Source of the DNA: a bacterium
Lineage (GTDB): Bacteria > Orphanbacterota > Orphanbacteria > Orphanbacterales > Orphanbacteraceae
Assembly (NCBI GenBank): GCA_025782575.1
Contig: JALGYY010000005.1
Location: forward strand, 1 to 40,278
Reading direction: 5' to 3'
DNA length: 40,278 bases
Position 1 is the first letter of the stretch, and each line of letters opens with the position of its first letter. Made by a program: the position numbers and the translations under genes. The notes under the pieces are model-generated. The model searched no databases, was not told the DNA's origin, and worked only from the letters and a program-made list of their open reading frames with translations. Shown one piece after another: positions 8,877 to 17,471 of this stretch.

Positions 8877-9746
8877 CTAAGGAACGAAGTCCACTTCCCT
8901 TTCAGCAGAACCTGCATCCACGATGATGGGCAGTCCATCCTTGCCGATGGGCACGAAGTAGTATCTGGTCGAGCTACCATCAAAAGCCTTGTATTGCAGA
9001 TAGCCCTTTGTGAGCGTTGCGGTAATCGCACCCTGAGCAGTAGCCTGAGCCTGACCCTTAATCACGATTGCCTGAGCCTCCCCCTCAGCCTGGATGCGGA
9101 TAGCGTCGCCCATGCCCTGGGCTCGTATCCGATCAATCTCAGCATCTTGTTCGGCGATCTTGATTTCGTACACTTTTTGTTCCGCCCGTTGCTCCATCAT
9201 GAGCTTTTCCGAGATTGCTCGCGTAACATCCCTATCGAATTCAATATGGGTGATCGCTACCTGATCGATTTCGACCGGCATTTCCGCAAGCCTGCTTATT
9301 AGGCCTTCCCTTATTTTGTTCTCAATGGCCGGGCTCTCACGAGCCAGGTCATTGTGGTTGAATTGAGAGAATGCGCTTCGTACAAGAGTTAGAAACACAG
9401 GGCGTATTATCTCGTTAAAATAATCCTGGCCGATTTGCGTGGCAAGCCTGTGCAATTCTTCAACTTTGGGGCGGTATGTTACAGAGACGCTTGTAGGAAC
9501 ATGGAGATCGTCAGCCGATAGGATTTCCACGGTCTCATCCTTGGTTTGCCAAGTCACGTCATACATAACAGTACTGTTCCAGGGCCACTGGAAGTAGAAT
9601 CCCTCCGGGCGAGCTTTCTCTTCAAGGGCGGGTTTGCGCATTACAATCTTTTTGAGACCCATTTGCCCGGGCTGGACCGATGTGCCGCAGCCGATGATCA
9701 ATGGGATCAAAAGGAACAATGCTACGATGTGAACTAGTTGTCGCAT
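8877..9746 (-). CDS. SPFH/prohibitin-like lipoprotein
   Basis: 289 residues. The N-terminus has a lipobox (LIPLIIGCG, Cys about residue 20), so the mature protein is lipid-anchored rather than held by a transmembrane helix as most SPFH proteins are. Residues 30-180 form the SPFH/Band 7 domain (PEGFYFQWPWNSTVMYDVTW, strand pairs, VEIDQVAITHIEFD). A long Ala/Glu/Gln-rich coiled coil follows (EQKVYEIKIAEQDAEIDRI, then AEGEAQAIVIKGQAQATAQG), typical of prohibitin-type ring assembly. Such proteins scaffold membrane microdomains and control proteases. The ATG overlaps the end of the response-regulator gene by 13 bases, so the two are translated together. Confidence 0.85.
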   Translation of the reverse strand: MRQLVHIVALFLLIPLIIGCGTSVQPGQMGLKKIVMRKPALEEKARPEGFYFQWPWNSTVMYDVTWQTKDETVEILSADDLHVPTSVSVTYRPKVEELHRLATQIGQDYFNEIIRPVFLTLVRSAFSQFNHNDLARESPAIENKIREGLISRLAEMPVEIDQVAITHIEFDRDVTRAISEKLMMEQRAEQKVYEIKIAEQDAEIDRIRAQGMGDAIRIQAEGEAQAIVIKGQAQATAQGAITATLTKGYLQYKAFDGSSTRYYFVPIGKDGLPIIVDAGSAEREVDFVP

Positions 9747-10180
9747 GACTCTTCCCCTTTCTGGGTGGTGATACGACCTGTCTCGTCGCGCTGCGAGACT
9801 GGTAATTGAGGCAATTTTTCTTTCAGAGCGAGTGTTGTAGAAATCTTTGCTTTCAGCTCTTCCCGATCACATGGCTTATCGAGCCGGCTGACTACACCAG
9901 GCTTCGTGTCGTTTAGGGCTTGATCATTATTCCTGGATGCGCGGGTTACGACGCATTGGATTCTGAGCCCGAGTCCAATGACCCGTCCCAGCAACGCCAT
10001 CTCGTCCATACACGACATCTGAGAATCAGTAGTGATCAGTTTCGGTTTTCTGCAGGATATATGCGCCAGCGCCCCTTCTTCATCCCGGGCATGAACCTCG
10101 AACAGACTTTCCAGTTGCAGAAGAAATGTAAAGATTTCTCTCACTCGGGGATCATCAGAAACCAACAAGATGTACCCCAT
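9734..10180 (-). CDS. Single-domain response regulator
   Basis: 148 residues, a lone receiver domain with a short polar tail and no output domain. The acidic pocket (D9, D10), phospho-acceptor D52 (in KLITTDSQM), T79 and K102 (RLDKP) are all present, so phosphorylation is expected. The start is clear, with GGAGGTGAG just before the ATG. It is the first gene of a two-gene unit with the SPFH lipoprotein and faces the HAMP-(p)ppGpp synthetase gene across a 325-bp divergent region. Without an output domain it must act by protein contact, perhaps on a kinase or on the neighbouring synthetase; that is speculation. Confidence 0.85.
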   Translation of the reverse strand: MGYILLVSDDPRVREIFTFLLQLESLFEVHARDEEGALAHISCRKPKLITTDSQMSCMDEMALLGRVIGLGLRIQCVVTRASRNNDQALNDTKPGVVSRLDKPCDREELKAKISTTLALKEKLPQLPVSQRDETGRITTQKGEESCDN

Positions 10181-10267
10181 GACTCACCTCCAATCGTGCG
10201 AGGTCTGCGGGCGACCGGAGCGGGCAATCCGCTTCGCTCCCCGTCGCCCCGAGCCTGGTTGCTTTGG

Positions 10268-10297
10268 AGAATTATAGCCAGCAGCGAAGAACATTCT
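10268..10297. promoter_or_regulatory. Degenerate tandem operator pair upstream of the (p)ppGpp synthetase gene
   Basis: AGAACATTCT at 10288-10297 matches the AGAATATTCT core at 9 of 10 bases. AGAATTATAG at 10268-10277, 20 bp away, keeps only the left half. The pair lies 170-200 bp upstream of the predicted sigma54 transcription start, a normal place for an activator site. It also overlaps a TATAAT (10276-10271, minus strand) that may be the -10 of the response-regulator operon. Confidence 0.45.
10271..10276 (-). promoter_or_regulatory. Possible -10 element of the response regulator-SPFH operon
   Basis: TATAAT on the minus strand about 90 bp before the response-regulator ATG. The -35 (TTGGAG or TGGAGA, 18-19 bp away) is poor. 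Overlap with the operator pair suggests control by whatever binds there. Confidence 0.3.
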
Positions 10298-10440
10298 CCA
10301 ATGGAACCGGACTTTTCCTCAGAAACACCAGCAATGATGCTTAAGCGCAATTTATGTGCCAGGGAATAACTGAGGTAAGAGCGCCTGCTATCAAGACTGG
10401 GCGGGAATTCCCAACCTCAACCACGGGAGTGACATTCAGA

Positions 10441-10456
10441 TGGCATGAATGTTGCG
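10441..10456 (+). promoter_or_regulatory. Sigma54 promoter of the HAMP-(p)ppGpp synthetase gene
   Basis: TGGCATGAATGTTGCG: GG at 10442-10443 and GC at 10454-10455, separated by the obligatory 10 bp, matching the -24/-12 consensus TGGCAY-N5-TTGC. Transcription would start near 10467, about 40 nt before the ATG at 10506. Confidence 0.75.
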
Positions 10457-10505
10457 GTATTAATAAAACTGACGGCGTGGGAATCCGAACGCAGCGGGAG
10501 CATGA

Positions 10506-12059
10506 ATGCCTTTCAAGCCTAAGCTGTTCCCGGGACTCTCCCTTGAGTGGCGACTCGGGATCATAACGTCTCTTGTTGTCATCTTTGTCATGGGGTCCGT
10601 AACCTCGGTCCAGCAAATGCACGAGCTGGACCAACAGCGGATCGCTCGCGAGCTGTTACTGCGAGAGTCGCTCGCCCCTCTTGCCGCTACGATTAATAAA
10701 GCAACGAAACTGGAAGAGATACTCGCTGGGATGATCACCTTTCATGAAGCATATCTTCGGGAGGGTTATGTTCGCCACGAGATCGATCTATGGAACAATT
10801 CCGGTCAGCTGATCTTTACAACACGCGGCCAATCAAATGATGTTAGTGGAATTGTCCCGCCGGGGGATGATCTCTTGAGTGCCCGTTTCCCGGTATCATC
10901 CCATCTTCTCACCGGCGAACGGGGCGTGCTGGCCGTCTATGAGGACGCTTCTGAGTACAAATCCGCCACTTCCAGGCAATGGGCGTCCTGGCTGGTCCAT
11001 GTGCTTGTTACAGCCCTTTCGATAGTAATATGTCTTCTTATTGCTGTTCGCCTTCTTGTTCTTCGCCCCCTGTACAAGCTGATTGAGTCAACCCACCTTG
11101 TCGGTTCCGGATATCGGAAAGCCGTTGAGGTGCCGGACGGCGCTTGGGAGATCCGCTGGTTGGCCAGACGCTTCCGAAGGATGAATATGCGCCTTGAGCA
11201 GACGGTGCGGGATCTTCTAGCAGCTCAGCGCCGTGCGAAACTGCCAATTGGGCCACGAAACATACGTGCGGAAAGCACCCAGGGGGATCACGGCAACCAA
11301 GGTTCGTCTCCAAACACCGGTTCCGAAATACCTGGTGATTCTGAGGTATTGGAGGGGACGCTGCGGCGGCTCAGAAGACTTCAACCGGATGCTCCGAACG
11401 CATTGAAAGCGGCGAAGCGCGCGCTCCGATCGGATGCGGTTGCGGCTGAACGTATCGGGAGTTTTGACCTCAAGAATGCAATCGAGGATGCGGCATTCAG
11501 CATTATCGCCGGTAAGGAGTACCACGAATTAAGAAGGGATCTAGATGCTTTCGCTAGATCCAGACGCGAGTGGGTCGACAGCATCGAAACTGAGATTCTG
11601 AAGATGCTCAAAGATCGGGGAGTCCGTGTCCATTCCCTGGAACACCGCGTGAAGCATGCCGCGGGGGTCTGGAGCAAGATGAAGCGGAAGGGTCTCAGTC
11701 TGGAAAGGGTACATGACCTCTTCGGATTCCGAATCGTTGTTGGCGGGGAGGGCGAGTGCTATCTTGCGCTCGGGGCCGTCCATGATGCTTTTGTGCCAAT
11801 TGTCGGGAGATTCAAGGACTATATCGCGAGACCGAAAATAAACGGATACCGTAGTCTCCACACAAGCGTTCGGGAGAGGGACAACCAGGTTTTTGAAGTG
11901 CAGATTCGTTCGATTTCCATGCAAGATGAATCCGAGAGGGGGAATGCGTCGCATTGGAAATACAAAAAGGAAAACGTCTGTCCCCCCGATGGACGCCACC
12001 GTCTTGTCCCGCGGCTCATAGGGAGCATTTTCAAGGATCCTTCGAGACCTCCGAGCTGA
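10506..12059 (+). CDS. Membrane HAMP sensor fused to a RelA/SpoT-type (p)ppGpp synthetase domain
   Basis: 517 residues. TM1 (about 18-36) and TM2 (160-184) flank a 120-residue periplasmic domain. A HAMP segment (about 186-235, starting RPLYKLIESTHLVGSG) is followed by a linker and helices, then a RelA/SpoT synthetase domain at about 360-490. Synthetase residues are kept: R381 and K383 (EHRVKHAAGVWSKMKRK), D404 (DLFGFRIVV), Y448 and H452 (KINGYRSLHTS), E464 (FEVQIRS) and H483 (HWKYK). It should make (p)ppGpp from ATP and GDP/GTP at the inner membrane. There is no HD hydrolase, TGS or ACT domain. The periplasmic domain probably senses an envelope signal. GGGAG precedes the ATG, and a sigma54 promoter lies upstream. 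The fusion is unusual among alarmone synthetases known to me. Confidence 0.85.
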   Translation: MPFKPKLFPGLSLEWRLGIITSLVVIFVMGSVTSVQQMHELDQQRIARELLLRESLAPLAATINKATKLEEILAGMITFHEAYLREGYVRHEIDLWNNSGQLIFTTRGQSNDVSGIVPPGDDLLSARFPVSSHLLTGERGVLAVYEDASEYKSATSRQWASWLVHVLVTALSIVICLLIAVRLLVLRPLYKLIESTHLVGSGYRKAVEVPDGAWEIRWLARRFRRMNMRLEQTVRDLLAAQRRAKLPIGPRNIRAESTQGDHGNQGSSPNTGSEIPGDSEVLEGTLRRLRRLQPDAPNALKAAKRALRSDAVAAERIGSFDLKNAIEDAAFSIIAGKEYHELRRDLDAFARSRREWVDSIETEILKMLKDRGVRVHSLEHRVKHAAGVWSKMKRKGLSLERVHDLFGFRIVVGGEGECYLALGAVHDAFVPIVGRFKDYIARPKINGYRSLHTSVRERDNQVFEVQIRSISMQDESERGNASHWKYKKENVCPPDGRHRLVPRLIGSIFKDPSRPPS

Positions 12060-12195
12060 GCAGGAAAGATCGGTGATGCGACTTTTCAGGACTTGATGAT
12101 CTGGGTCGGTTCAAGAGCCACTGCCAAAAAACAAAACACTCTCCCAACCTGTTGAATTACGCATTCAAAACCCACCATAAACTGAGTGCGAAACA
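12060..12195. other. Convergent intergenic gap
   Basis: 136 bp between the ends of the HAMP-synthetase gene (plus) and the ABC permease (minus). I see no convincing terminator hairpin. Confidence 0.35.
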
Positions 12196-13305
12196 CTATT
12201 GCTCCTGCAGTGCCGAAACATGCTCTCGAAAAGCGGACAGTACCGATACCGGCAGCGCCCCGGTTATGCTGAGAATCAAAACGCTCGCGAGAATTGCAAA
12301 GAAAAGATCGATCGACCAAATGATGCTGGATGCAGATTCGACATCTTGAAGAAGGACAATCAAGACCCCCAGCGCACAACCGACAAGCGATCCCAAAAGG
12401 CCAACGATTACCGATCGGAGCGAAAGCATGACCAGCACCGTCGAGGAAGTCCCGCCAATGGCCACTATCGTCGAAATTTCGACCCGTCTTTCGGAAGAGT
12501 TCAGATGTGACCAGAGGAGCACGCATAAACCGGCGAGTGTCGCCGTAATGAGATACAATACCCACCGGTGATGTCGTAGGCTGCTGTATACTTGAGCATC
12601 TGTTCCAATTCCGGATTTCGCGATGATTACCGATAAGTCTTTGTGCCTGGCTTGCAAGAGTTCCGCCGGCTCGAAAGCAGCTATCCCCGGTTTTGTGAAT
12701 ATGCGTATTTCATTAATGCCGGGTATTCCGGAAATCTGGCGTAGGATCTTGACATCCAGGAACAGAGCAAGGTCCTCGGGAGTGCCCGTCGAGGGCAGGA
12801 CGCCCGCGATACGAAACACATCATTCATAACTTGGATTACATCACCATCCCGTTTCCCGAGCTGTTCGGCCAGCTCGCTTCCCAGGGCGACCTCCACAAC
12901 CTTCAGACGCTTCAGCAGATTAAATGGCGAAACAACTTCAGATGGTTCGATTCCGATCGCGGGAGCCATTCTGCCATCCAATGGGGCCATAGTGAGGAGT
13001 CGCCCTTCTGCGGCTCTAAGCCACGGCAGAAGTTCCTGCCTCAGTTCTTTGATAGAGTCCTCCGCCAGGTACACTGTCCCTAGTTCGAATCGGGCGAGGT
13101 CAATATGGTTCAGGCCGGCGGGGATAATACGTAAGGCCGGCCCCTTGAAGGCGATTTTGGAAGCGACGGCGACTTCCCTCGCTCTTGAAATGAGTTCTGT
13201 GGCCGAGCAGAGCGCAACCGCGACAGATAGCGCGGCTACGCTAATCGCAAGCGAATGTCTTCGCGTCACGATTTCGCGCCAGACAAGCCAAAGCGAAGCC
13301 CTCAT
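12196..13305 (-). CDS. ABC transporter permease, FtsX/MacB type (second permease)
   Basis: 369 residues with the FtsX/LolCE layout: one TM near the N-terminus (about 18-36), a large periplasmic domain (about 40-240) and three C-terminal TM segments (VLYLITATLAGLCVLLW, VLVMLSLRSVIVGLLGSL, LFFAILASVLILSITGAL). The cytoplasmic loop RRVEISTIVAIGGTSS contacts the ATPase. Its ATG overlaps the ATPase stop by four bases. With the 14002-15105 permease it would form a heterodimer moving lipoproteins or small molecules outward, or acting as a mechanical transducer; substrate unknown. Confidence 0.85.
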   Translation of the reverse strand: MRASLWLVWREIVTRRHSLAISVAALSVAVALCSATELISRAREVAVASKIAFKGPALRIIPAGLNHIDLARFELGTVYLAEDSIKELRQELLPWLRAAEGRLLTMAPLDGRMAPAIGIEPSEVVSPFNLLKRLKVVEVALGSELAEQLGKRDGDVIQVMNDVFRIAGVLPSTGTPEDLALFLDVKILRQISGIPGINEIRIFTKPGIAAFEPAELLQARHKDLSVIIAKSGIGTDAQVYSSLRHHRWVLYLITATLAGLCVLLWSHLNSSERRVEISTIVAIGGTSSTVLVMLSLRSVIVGLLGSLVGCALGVLIVLLQDVESASSIIWSIDLFFAILASVLILSITGALPVSVLSAFREHVSALQEQ

Positions 13306-14000
13306 CGGACGATCTCCAACCCGCTCTTGCCAGTGTCGTTCCTTACTTCTCCTTCGTTGAGCATCAGAATACGGGGGCTCATCTCGGCAAAGCGAAGATC
13401 GTGGGTTACTGCGATGATCGTCAGGCCTTCATCGTTCAGTTCCAGAAACATTTGAATAACTTCGAGAGCCAAACCATCATCCAGGTTTCCCGTAGGCTCG
13501 TCGGCCAACAGAAAATCCGGTTCGTTAACGAGACTGCGGCAAAGAGCGACACGTTGTCTCTCACCCACACTTAGTTCATTCGGTCTGTGCCCAATCCTGT
13601 TTCCAAGGCCCAGCCGATTGAGCATTTCGCATGCTCTCGTTCTACTATCTCGGTACGAAGTACCGTCAAGGACCGCCGGTAGTGCCACATTTTCCGCACA
13701 GGTTAGGTAGGGAATCAGGTTGAATGTCTGAAATATGAAGCCGATCTGGCGTCGCCGGAGAGACGCGCGTTTTCTCTTCGAAATGCTGTAAATGTCAACT
13801 CCACCCAGCTTGACCGTCCCCTCACTGGGTTCCAACATAGCCCCCGCTGTAAACAGCATGGTGCTCTTCCCGCTCCCACTTGGCCCGACTATAGTGAGAA
13901 ATTCTCCGGTGCCTACGACGAGACTAACCTGGTTCAGAGCCCGGACCGGTAGTCTGTTTCGACCAGGGTACGTTTTCGAGACAGAGTTTAGTTCCAACAT
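13302..14000 (-). CDS. ABC transporter ATPase, LolD/MacB type
   Basis: 232 residues from ATG 14000, one base after the stop of the first permease, with AGGGAG eight nt upstream; the longer frame to 14129 lies inside that permease. Walker A is GPSGSGKST, the Q-loop FIFQTFNLIPYLT, the signature LSVGERQRVALCRSL, Walker B LLADEPTGNLD, and the switch His is in AVTHDLRFAEM. The signature LSVGE differs slightly from the usual LSGGE. It powers the two FtsX-like permeases encoded on either side. Confidence 0.92.
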   Translation of the reverse strand: MLELNSVSKTYPGRNRLPVRALNQVSLVVGTGEFLTIVGPSGSGKSTMLFTAGAMLEPSEGTVKLGGVDIYSISKRKRASLRRRQIGFIFQTFNLIPYLTCAENVALPAVLDGTSYRDSRTRACEMLNRLGLGNRIGHRPNELSVGERQRVALCRSLVNEPDFLLADEPTGNLDDGLALEVIQMFLELNDEGLTIIAVTHDLRFAEMSPRILMLNEGEVRNDTGKSGLEIVR

Positions 14001-14001
14001 G

Positions 14002-15105
14002 TCAAATCTCCCTGAGTGCGGTTGTCGGGTCAACTGTGGCGGCGCGGTGGGCGGGGAAGAATGAGGCCGCAATGCTTGCTGCAGTTGCAGATGCGACCAA
14101 GGGGAGTAGAATCCCATTTGACACGGCAAGCGGACGCCCCACGAGCTGGGACGCCAGATGCTCTGTTATCGGAGAGCCAAGAAGAAAACCTGTCAGGCCG
14201 CCGATCAAGCCGACCAAAGCGGCCAGGACAATGAAGTATCCTGTGATGATGAATGGTTGAGCTCCGACGGCAAGGAACAATCCGATTTCTCGAACCTGTC
14301 TTCGCACCTGCGAAGAGATCAGAGCGGCTATTATTCCACCCACCAGGAGAATCGCCACCAGTTCGAGGACCTTGGAGTACCTTTGGACCGATTTTTGGGA
14401 TTGTACCTGTGAAGCCAGGATCGCCTCAGCGGCAATCGCCCGTGTTCCCGGAAGGACATCCTCCACTTGCCTGGCGAGAGCAGGAATATCGATGCTGCAC
14501 CAACAGCCGCTCACGTGAATAGCGTTTATTGTTTCCGGACGACCGAAAATGCGTTGGGCGACCTCCAGCTCCGTGAAGATTCCGAGGTCCATGTCATCTG
14601 TCAGTCCTTCGGCAATAAACGAAACCTCCAGGTTCACATTTCCGATGGTGATGATATCACCCTGGTTCAGGCTCAGCTCCTTCGCTGCCCGGTCGCCCCA
14701 TACGGAAGCGGCGGCTGATGATTTGTCGGTCGGAAACGCACGAGTTATGCCGCTCTGTCCAACGACGATAAGGGGCACGCCCTGAACCTCCCAGTTGCCA
14801 TAAAGGCGGGAAACCATACCCTTAATCTGTTGACCGATCGATGACGAAAGTGCCAACCGGGGGTACGATTCCGGCATAGAATCGTCGCCGAATCTCAGCA
14901 TGTAGAAATCAGAAAGCTCCACTTTCTCGGACAAAACCAATATGTTATCGCCTAATCTGTGAGCCAGATCGTGGATCTCGTTCTCAGCAGAAATGGCAAG
15001 AGAATGCTGTACGATAACTGTCGAAACGACGACAGCAATTACCAGCACCGCTGCGAGGAACTCGAACCATCTCGCCCTCACGCACTTGAAGAATAATCTA
15101 ACCAC
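14002..15105 (-). CDS. ABC transporter permease, FtsX/MacB type (first permease)
   Basis: 367 residues from a GTG at 15105 with AGGAG seven nt upstream. It has TM1 (about 14-36), a periplasmic region of roughly 200 residues including a CWCSI segment, and three C-terminal TMs (VLELVAILLVGGIIAALIS, FIVLAALVGLIGGLTGFLL, LPLVASATAASIAASFF). The loop RRQVREIGLFLAVGAQP and the ending ATVDPTTALREI are standard for FtsX-like permeases. It is the first gene of a three-gene exporter operon. Confidence 0.87.
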   Translation of the reverse strand: MVRLFFKCVRARWFEFLAAVLVIAVVVSTVIVQHSLAISAENEIHDLAHRLGDNILVLSEKVELSDFYMLRFGDDSMPESYPRLALSSSIGQQIKGMVSRLYGNWEVQGVPLIVVGQSGITRAFPTDKSSAAASVWGDRAAKELSLNQGDIITIGNVNLEVSFIAEGLTDDMDLGIFTELEVAQRIFGRPETINAIHVSGCWCSIDIPALARQVEDVLPGTRAIAAEAILASQVQSQKSVQRYSKVLELVAILLVGGIIAALISSQVRRQVREIGLFLAVGAQPFIITGYFIVLAALVGLIGGLTGFLLGSPITEHLASQLVGRPLAVSNGILLPLVASATAASIAASFFPAHRAATVDPTTALREI

Positions 15106-16399
15106 AGGCTGACTCCTGACCCCCTTTGAAAGAAACGAATCTTAGCGGCACACCAGACCCAGCACTCAAAAGCTGATCTTATCGGACTCTTCGTGCTGCA
15201 TATGCCCGGAGCCCGGTGTGCCCAATGGGTTGTGCCACTAAATACATGCAAGAAACCAGCCAAGTACGCACTACATGGAATACTGCGGATACAATGTTAT
15301 TGGCGACCGGTTGCCCAACCAAGTACAAGAAGTGGGGGGCGGAACATAGCGGGTGTTTGACAATAGGCCCGACCCAGAAACAGTTCCTAATTGTGTTCTT
15401 AGGCAAGACAAACACCGCAGAATCGAAGACTATCCTTTATGCCCATAGACTATTGTTCGAGATTGTTGCTGCGGGTCCAAAGAACCGAGTTGCCGATTCT
15501 TCGCGGACCACAACGGATTATCGATCATGCGGTTAGCGTTCCGGACATGTTTTCCGATTCCCGGCCCGGTCCTTGCGTTTGAAGTATCTGTTATTGAGAG
15601 GATAGCGTCCTTAGCATGTGTATTGTGAGATAGCAGCTCGAAGTTGTTGTGAGTCAATCATGACACTCACGGAGGTCTCCTGCGATAAACAAGAAATTGA
15701 TAAGGCAGGAGGATGTGCTAAAGCTAGCTGGAGTAAGTGGCCATCCTCCGGGATACGCATACCAAAGACAGGGTATGTTCACTGGAAGGAAGTTGTCCGG
15801 CCGTAACGGGAGAGGGGCCTCGGTTGCGAGTGATCCTGGTCCCTATCCATAATGCAATCGAAGGCCGACGACCAAGTGTTCGAATCATGCTGAGTGCTGG
15901 CGGCGATCAATCGGGGCAATTGTTGTATTCAGCCGCCATGATGGTGTAGGGAGAATTGCGCCCGATGTTAGAATCTCACTATGTCGACTCTATTGATGTA
16001 TCGATCGATGGTCGCTGAGTCCTTGAGTCTGGGTCTGGAATTTGCCGGGCTCGCCATTGATAGGAGAAATGAGATGCAGCAATGGGATCTGGTCGTTTGT
16101 GACAAACCCGAGAGTGTAGTGATCGGACCTGATATGCAAGAGGATAGGAGGAGGTTGGGGTAGATTTGGGCCCTGAAGAAGCTCGAGAACTCCGTGGCCG
16201 GATCGCCAGATATTATTACATTCGACATCCAGGTGTATTAGACATCAATCAGTCACTTGTTCCGGAAGGTGATAGCCACGAGGAGCGTAGCTCGAGGAGG
16301 GCGCGCGACTGCTGCCAACAAGAAGCTGTCCCGAAGAACAGTTCTGCCGGTTTTCCGGCTTAAACAGTGCTTGACCCTGACCATGAACGGAGGTTTCTT
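15106..16399. other. 1.3-kb region with no recognisable intact gene
   Basis: No frame longer than 107 codons and no family match. Short coding-like stretches appear in different frames, for example PDIITFDIQ and LRGRIARYYYIRHPGVLDIN near 16170-16250, which may be remnants of decayed genes. Just before the protease gene are a dyad AGAACAGTTCT (16335-16345) and a small GC hairpin (GCCGG-TTTT-CCGGC, 16346-16359). I call no promoter here with confidence. Confidence 0.4.
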
Positions 16400-17437
16400 T
16401 TGAAGTGTTACGGGCTTTTTGGCGTGCTTCTAGTGTTCGGAGTTAGCGACCCTGCGCTTTCACTCACCAATGAAGAAAGGAATACGATCCAGGTCTGCGC
16501 CAGCGTTTCGCAGTCGATGGTTCTGATTTTGAGTCGAGGCGTTGAAACTAGGGGAGACGATCGAGTTCGAGAGATTTGGACGAGCGGTAGCGGCATTGCG
16601 ATCAAACCGGGATTGGTTCTTACCAATTTTCACGTTCTGGAACAGGCGTGGAGCCTGGAAGTAGTTTTGCAGGATGGTCGCCGTGTGGACGCGACGCTGA
16701 TCGGAACCGCCCCCGGCCTTGACTTGGCACTCCTGCGCGTTCCGGTTTCCTCCGACACCCTTCCACCGGCTCGACTTGCGGCGACCCACAATATGAAAGT
16801 AGGCCAGAAGGTGCTTGCGATTGGGAGTCCGTTCGGACTCGACCATTCTGTAACATCCGGCATTGTCAGTGGCCTTGACCGCGAGGTTCTGGGGTTAGAA
16901 CTAGGTCCAAGCTTTATCCAGTTTGACGCGCCTGTAAACCCCGGCCAGAGCGGTGGTGCTCTCGTTGATTCGGATGGACAGGTGGTCGGCCTCATCACCG
17001 CTAAGGTATCCGGGGGGGAGTCAGTCGGGTTTGCTCTTCCGATCGACATCGCTGTTCGAGCGATCCCCGACCTTGAACGGATGGGACATGCTTTTCGCCC
17101 CCAACTCGGTTTCGGCGGGATCGAGGTAACTGCAGACCTAGCGGCCCTTTTTGATCTCCCCGTGAAGACCGGAATCCTTGTTCAGGAAATCGACGAGGGA
17201 GGGGCCGCGCATAAGGCCGGATTAAAGCTGGGACAGCGACATATCTATTTGAACGACCGAGACTATATCCTTGACGGTGACATTATTGTTGCTGTTGATG
17301 GTCTTCCAACCAGAAAGCCGATGGATCTTCTATTGCGTCTTCTATCCACGCGTCCTGGGGAGACTCTCGGTTTAGAGGTCGTAAGTTCAACGGGCCCACG
17401 ACATGTGGAGGTTATCATCCCGCCAATGGAGCACTGA
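16400..17437 (+). CDS. HtrA/DegP-like periplasmic serine protease with one PDZ domain
   Basis: 345 residues from a TTG at 16400 preceded by GGAGG; an upstream GTG (16367) lacks this and would add 11 residues before the signal peptide. The signal peptide covers about residues 1-22 (LLVFGVSDPALS). The trypsin-like domain holds the triad H78 (LTNFHVLEQ), D108 (GLDLALL) and S184 (NPGQSGGAL). One PDZ domain follows (LGFGGIEVTADLAALFDLP, then GDIIVAVDGLPT). HtrA proteases degrade or refold damaged envelope proteins. The gene converges on the sigma54 activator gene, so its envelope-stress role may be linked to that regulator by position only. Confidence 0.9.
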   Translation: MKCYGLFGVLLVFGVSDPALSLTNEERNTIQVCASVSQSMVLILSRGVETRGDDRVREIWTSGSGIAIKPGLVLTNFHVLEQAWSLEVVLQDGRRVDATLIGTAPGLDLALLRVPVSSDTLPPARLAATHNMKVGQKVLAIGSPFGLDHSVTSGIVSGLDREVLGLELGPSFIQFDAPVNPGQSGGALVDSDGQVVGLITAKVSGGESVGFALPIDIAVRAIPDLERMGHAFRPQLGFGGIEVTADLAALFDLPVKTGILVQEIDEGGAAHKAGLKLGQRHIYLNDRDYILDGDIIVAVDGLPTRKPMDLLLRLLSTRPGETLGLEVVSSTGPRHVEVIIPPMEH

Positions 17438-17442
17438 TCCGA

Positions 17443-17459
17443 CGATGCCTCACGCATCG
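17443..17459. terminator. Possible bidirectional terminator hairpin
   Basis: CGATGC-CTCAC-GCATCG in the 34-bp gap between two convergent genes. A six-bp stem without a T run on either side, so termination by this hairpin alone would be weak. Confidence 0.4.
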
Positions 17460-17471
17460 ACACGCCAGGGC

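Larger units (their letters stand above)
10181..10505. other. Divergent regulatory region between response regulator and HAMP-synthetase
   Basis: This 325-bp gap holds the operator pair at 10268-10297, a possible sigma70 promoter for the minus-strand unit and the sigma54 promoter for the plus-strand gene. An inverted repeat (TTGGAGAAT at 10264-10272 and ATTCTCCAA at 10293-10301) spans the operator pair. No gene is visible. Confidence 0.6.

Noticed and set aside
10403-10412. Palindrome GGGAATTCCC upstream of the HAMP-synthetase gene
   Set aside because: Too close to the sigma54 -24 element for a usual enhancer and not found at the other regulated genes.
15216-15536. 106-codon plus-strand frame
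   Set aside because: No ribosome site, no recognisable domain and odd composition; not supported as a gene.
16030-16045. Weak sigma54-like element (GGGTCTG...TTTGC) 360 bp before the htrA start
   Set aside because: The -24 block is poor and the distance to the gene is long.
15981-16363. Response-regulator-like snatches (DLVVCD, PDIITFDIQ) in the gene-free region
   Set aside because: Very short, in different frames, with no other receiver motif; could be chance.
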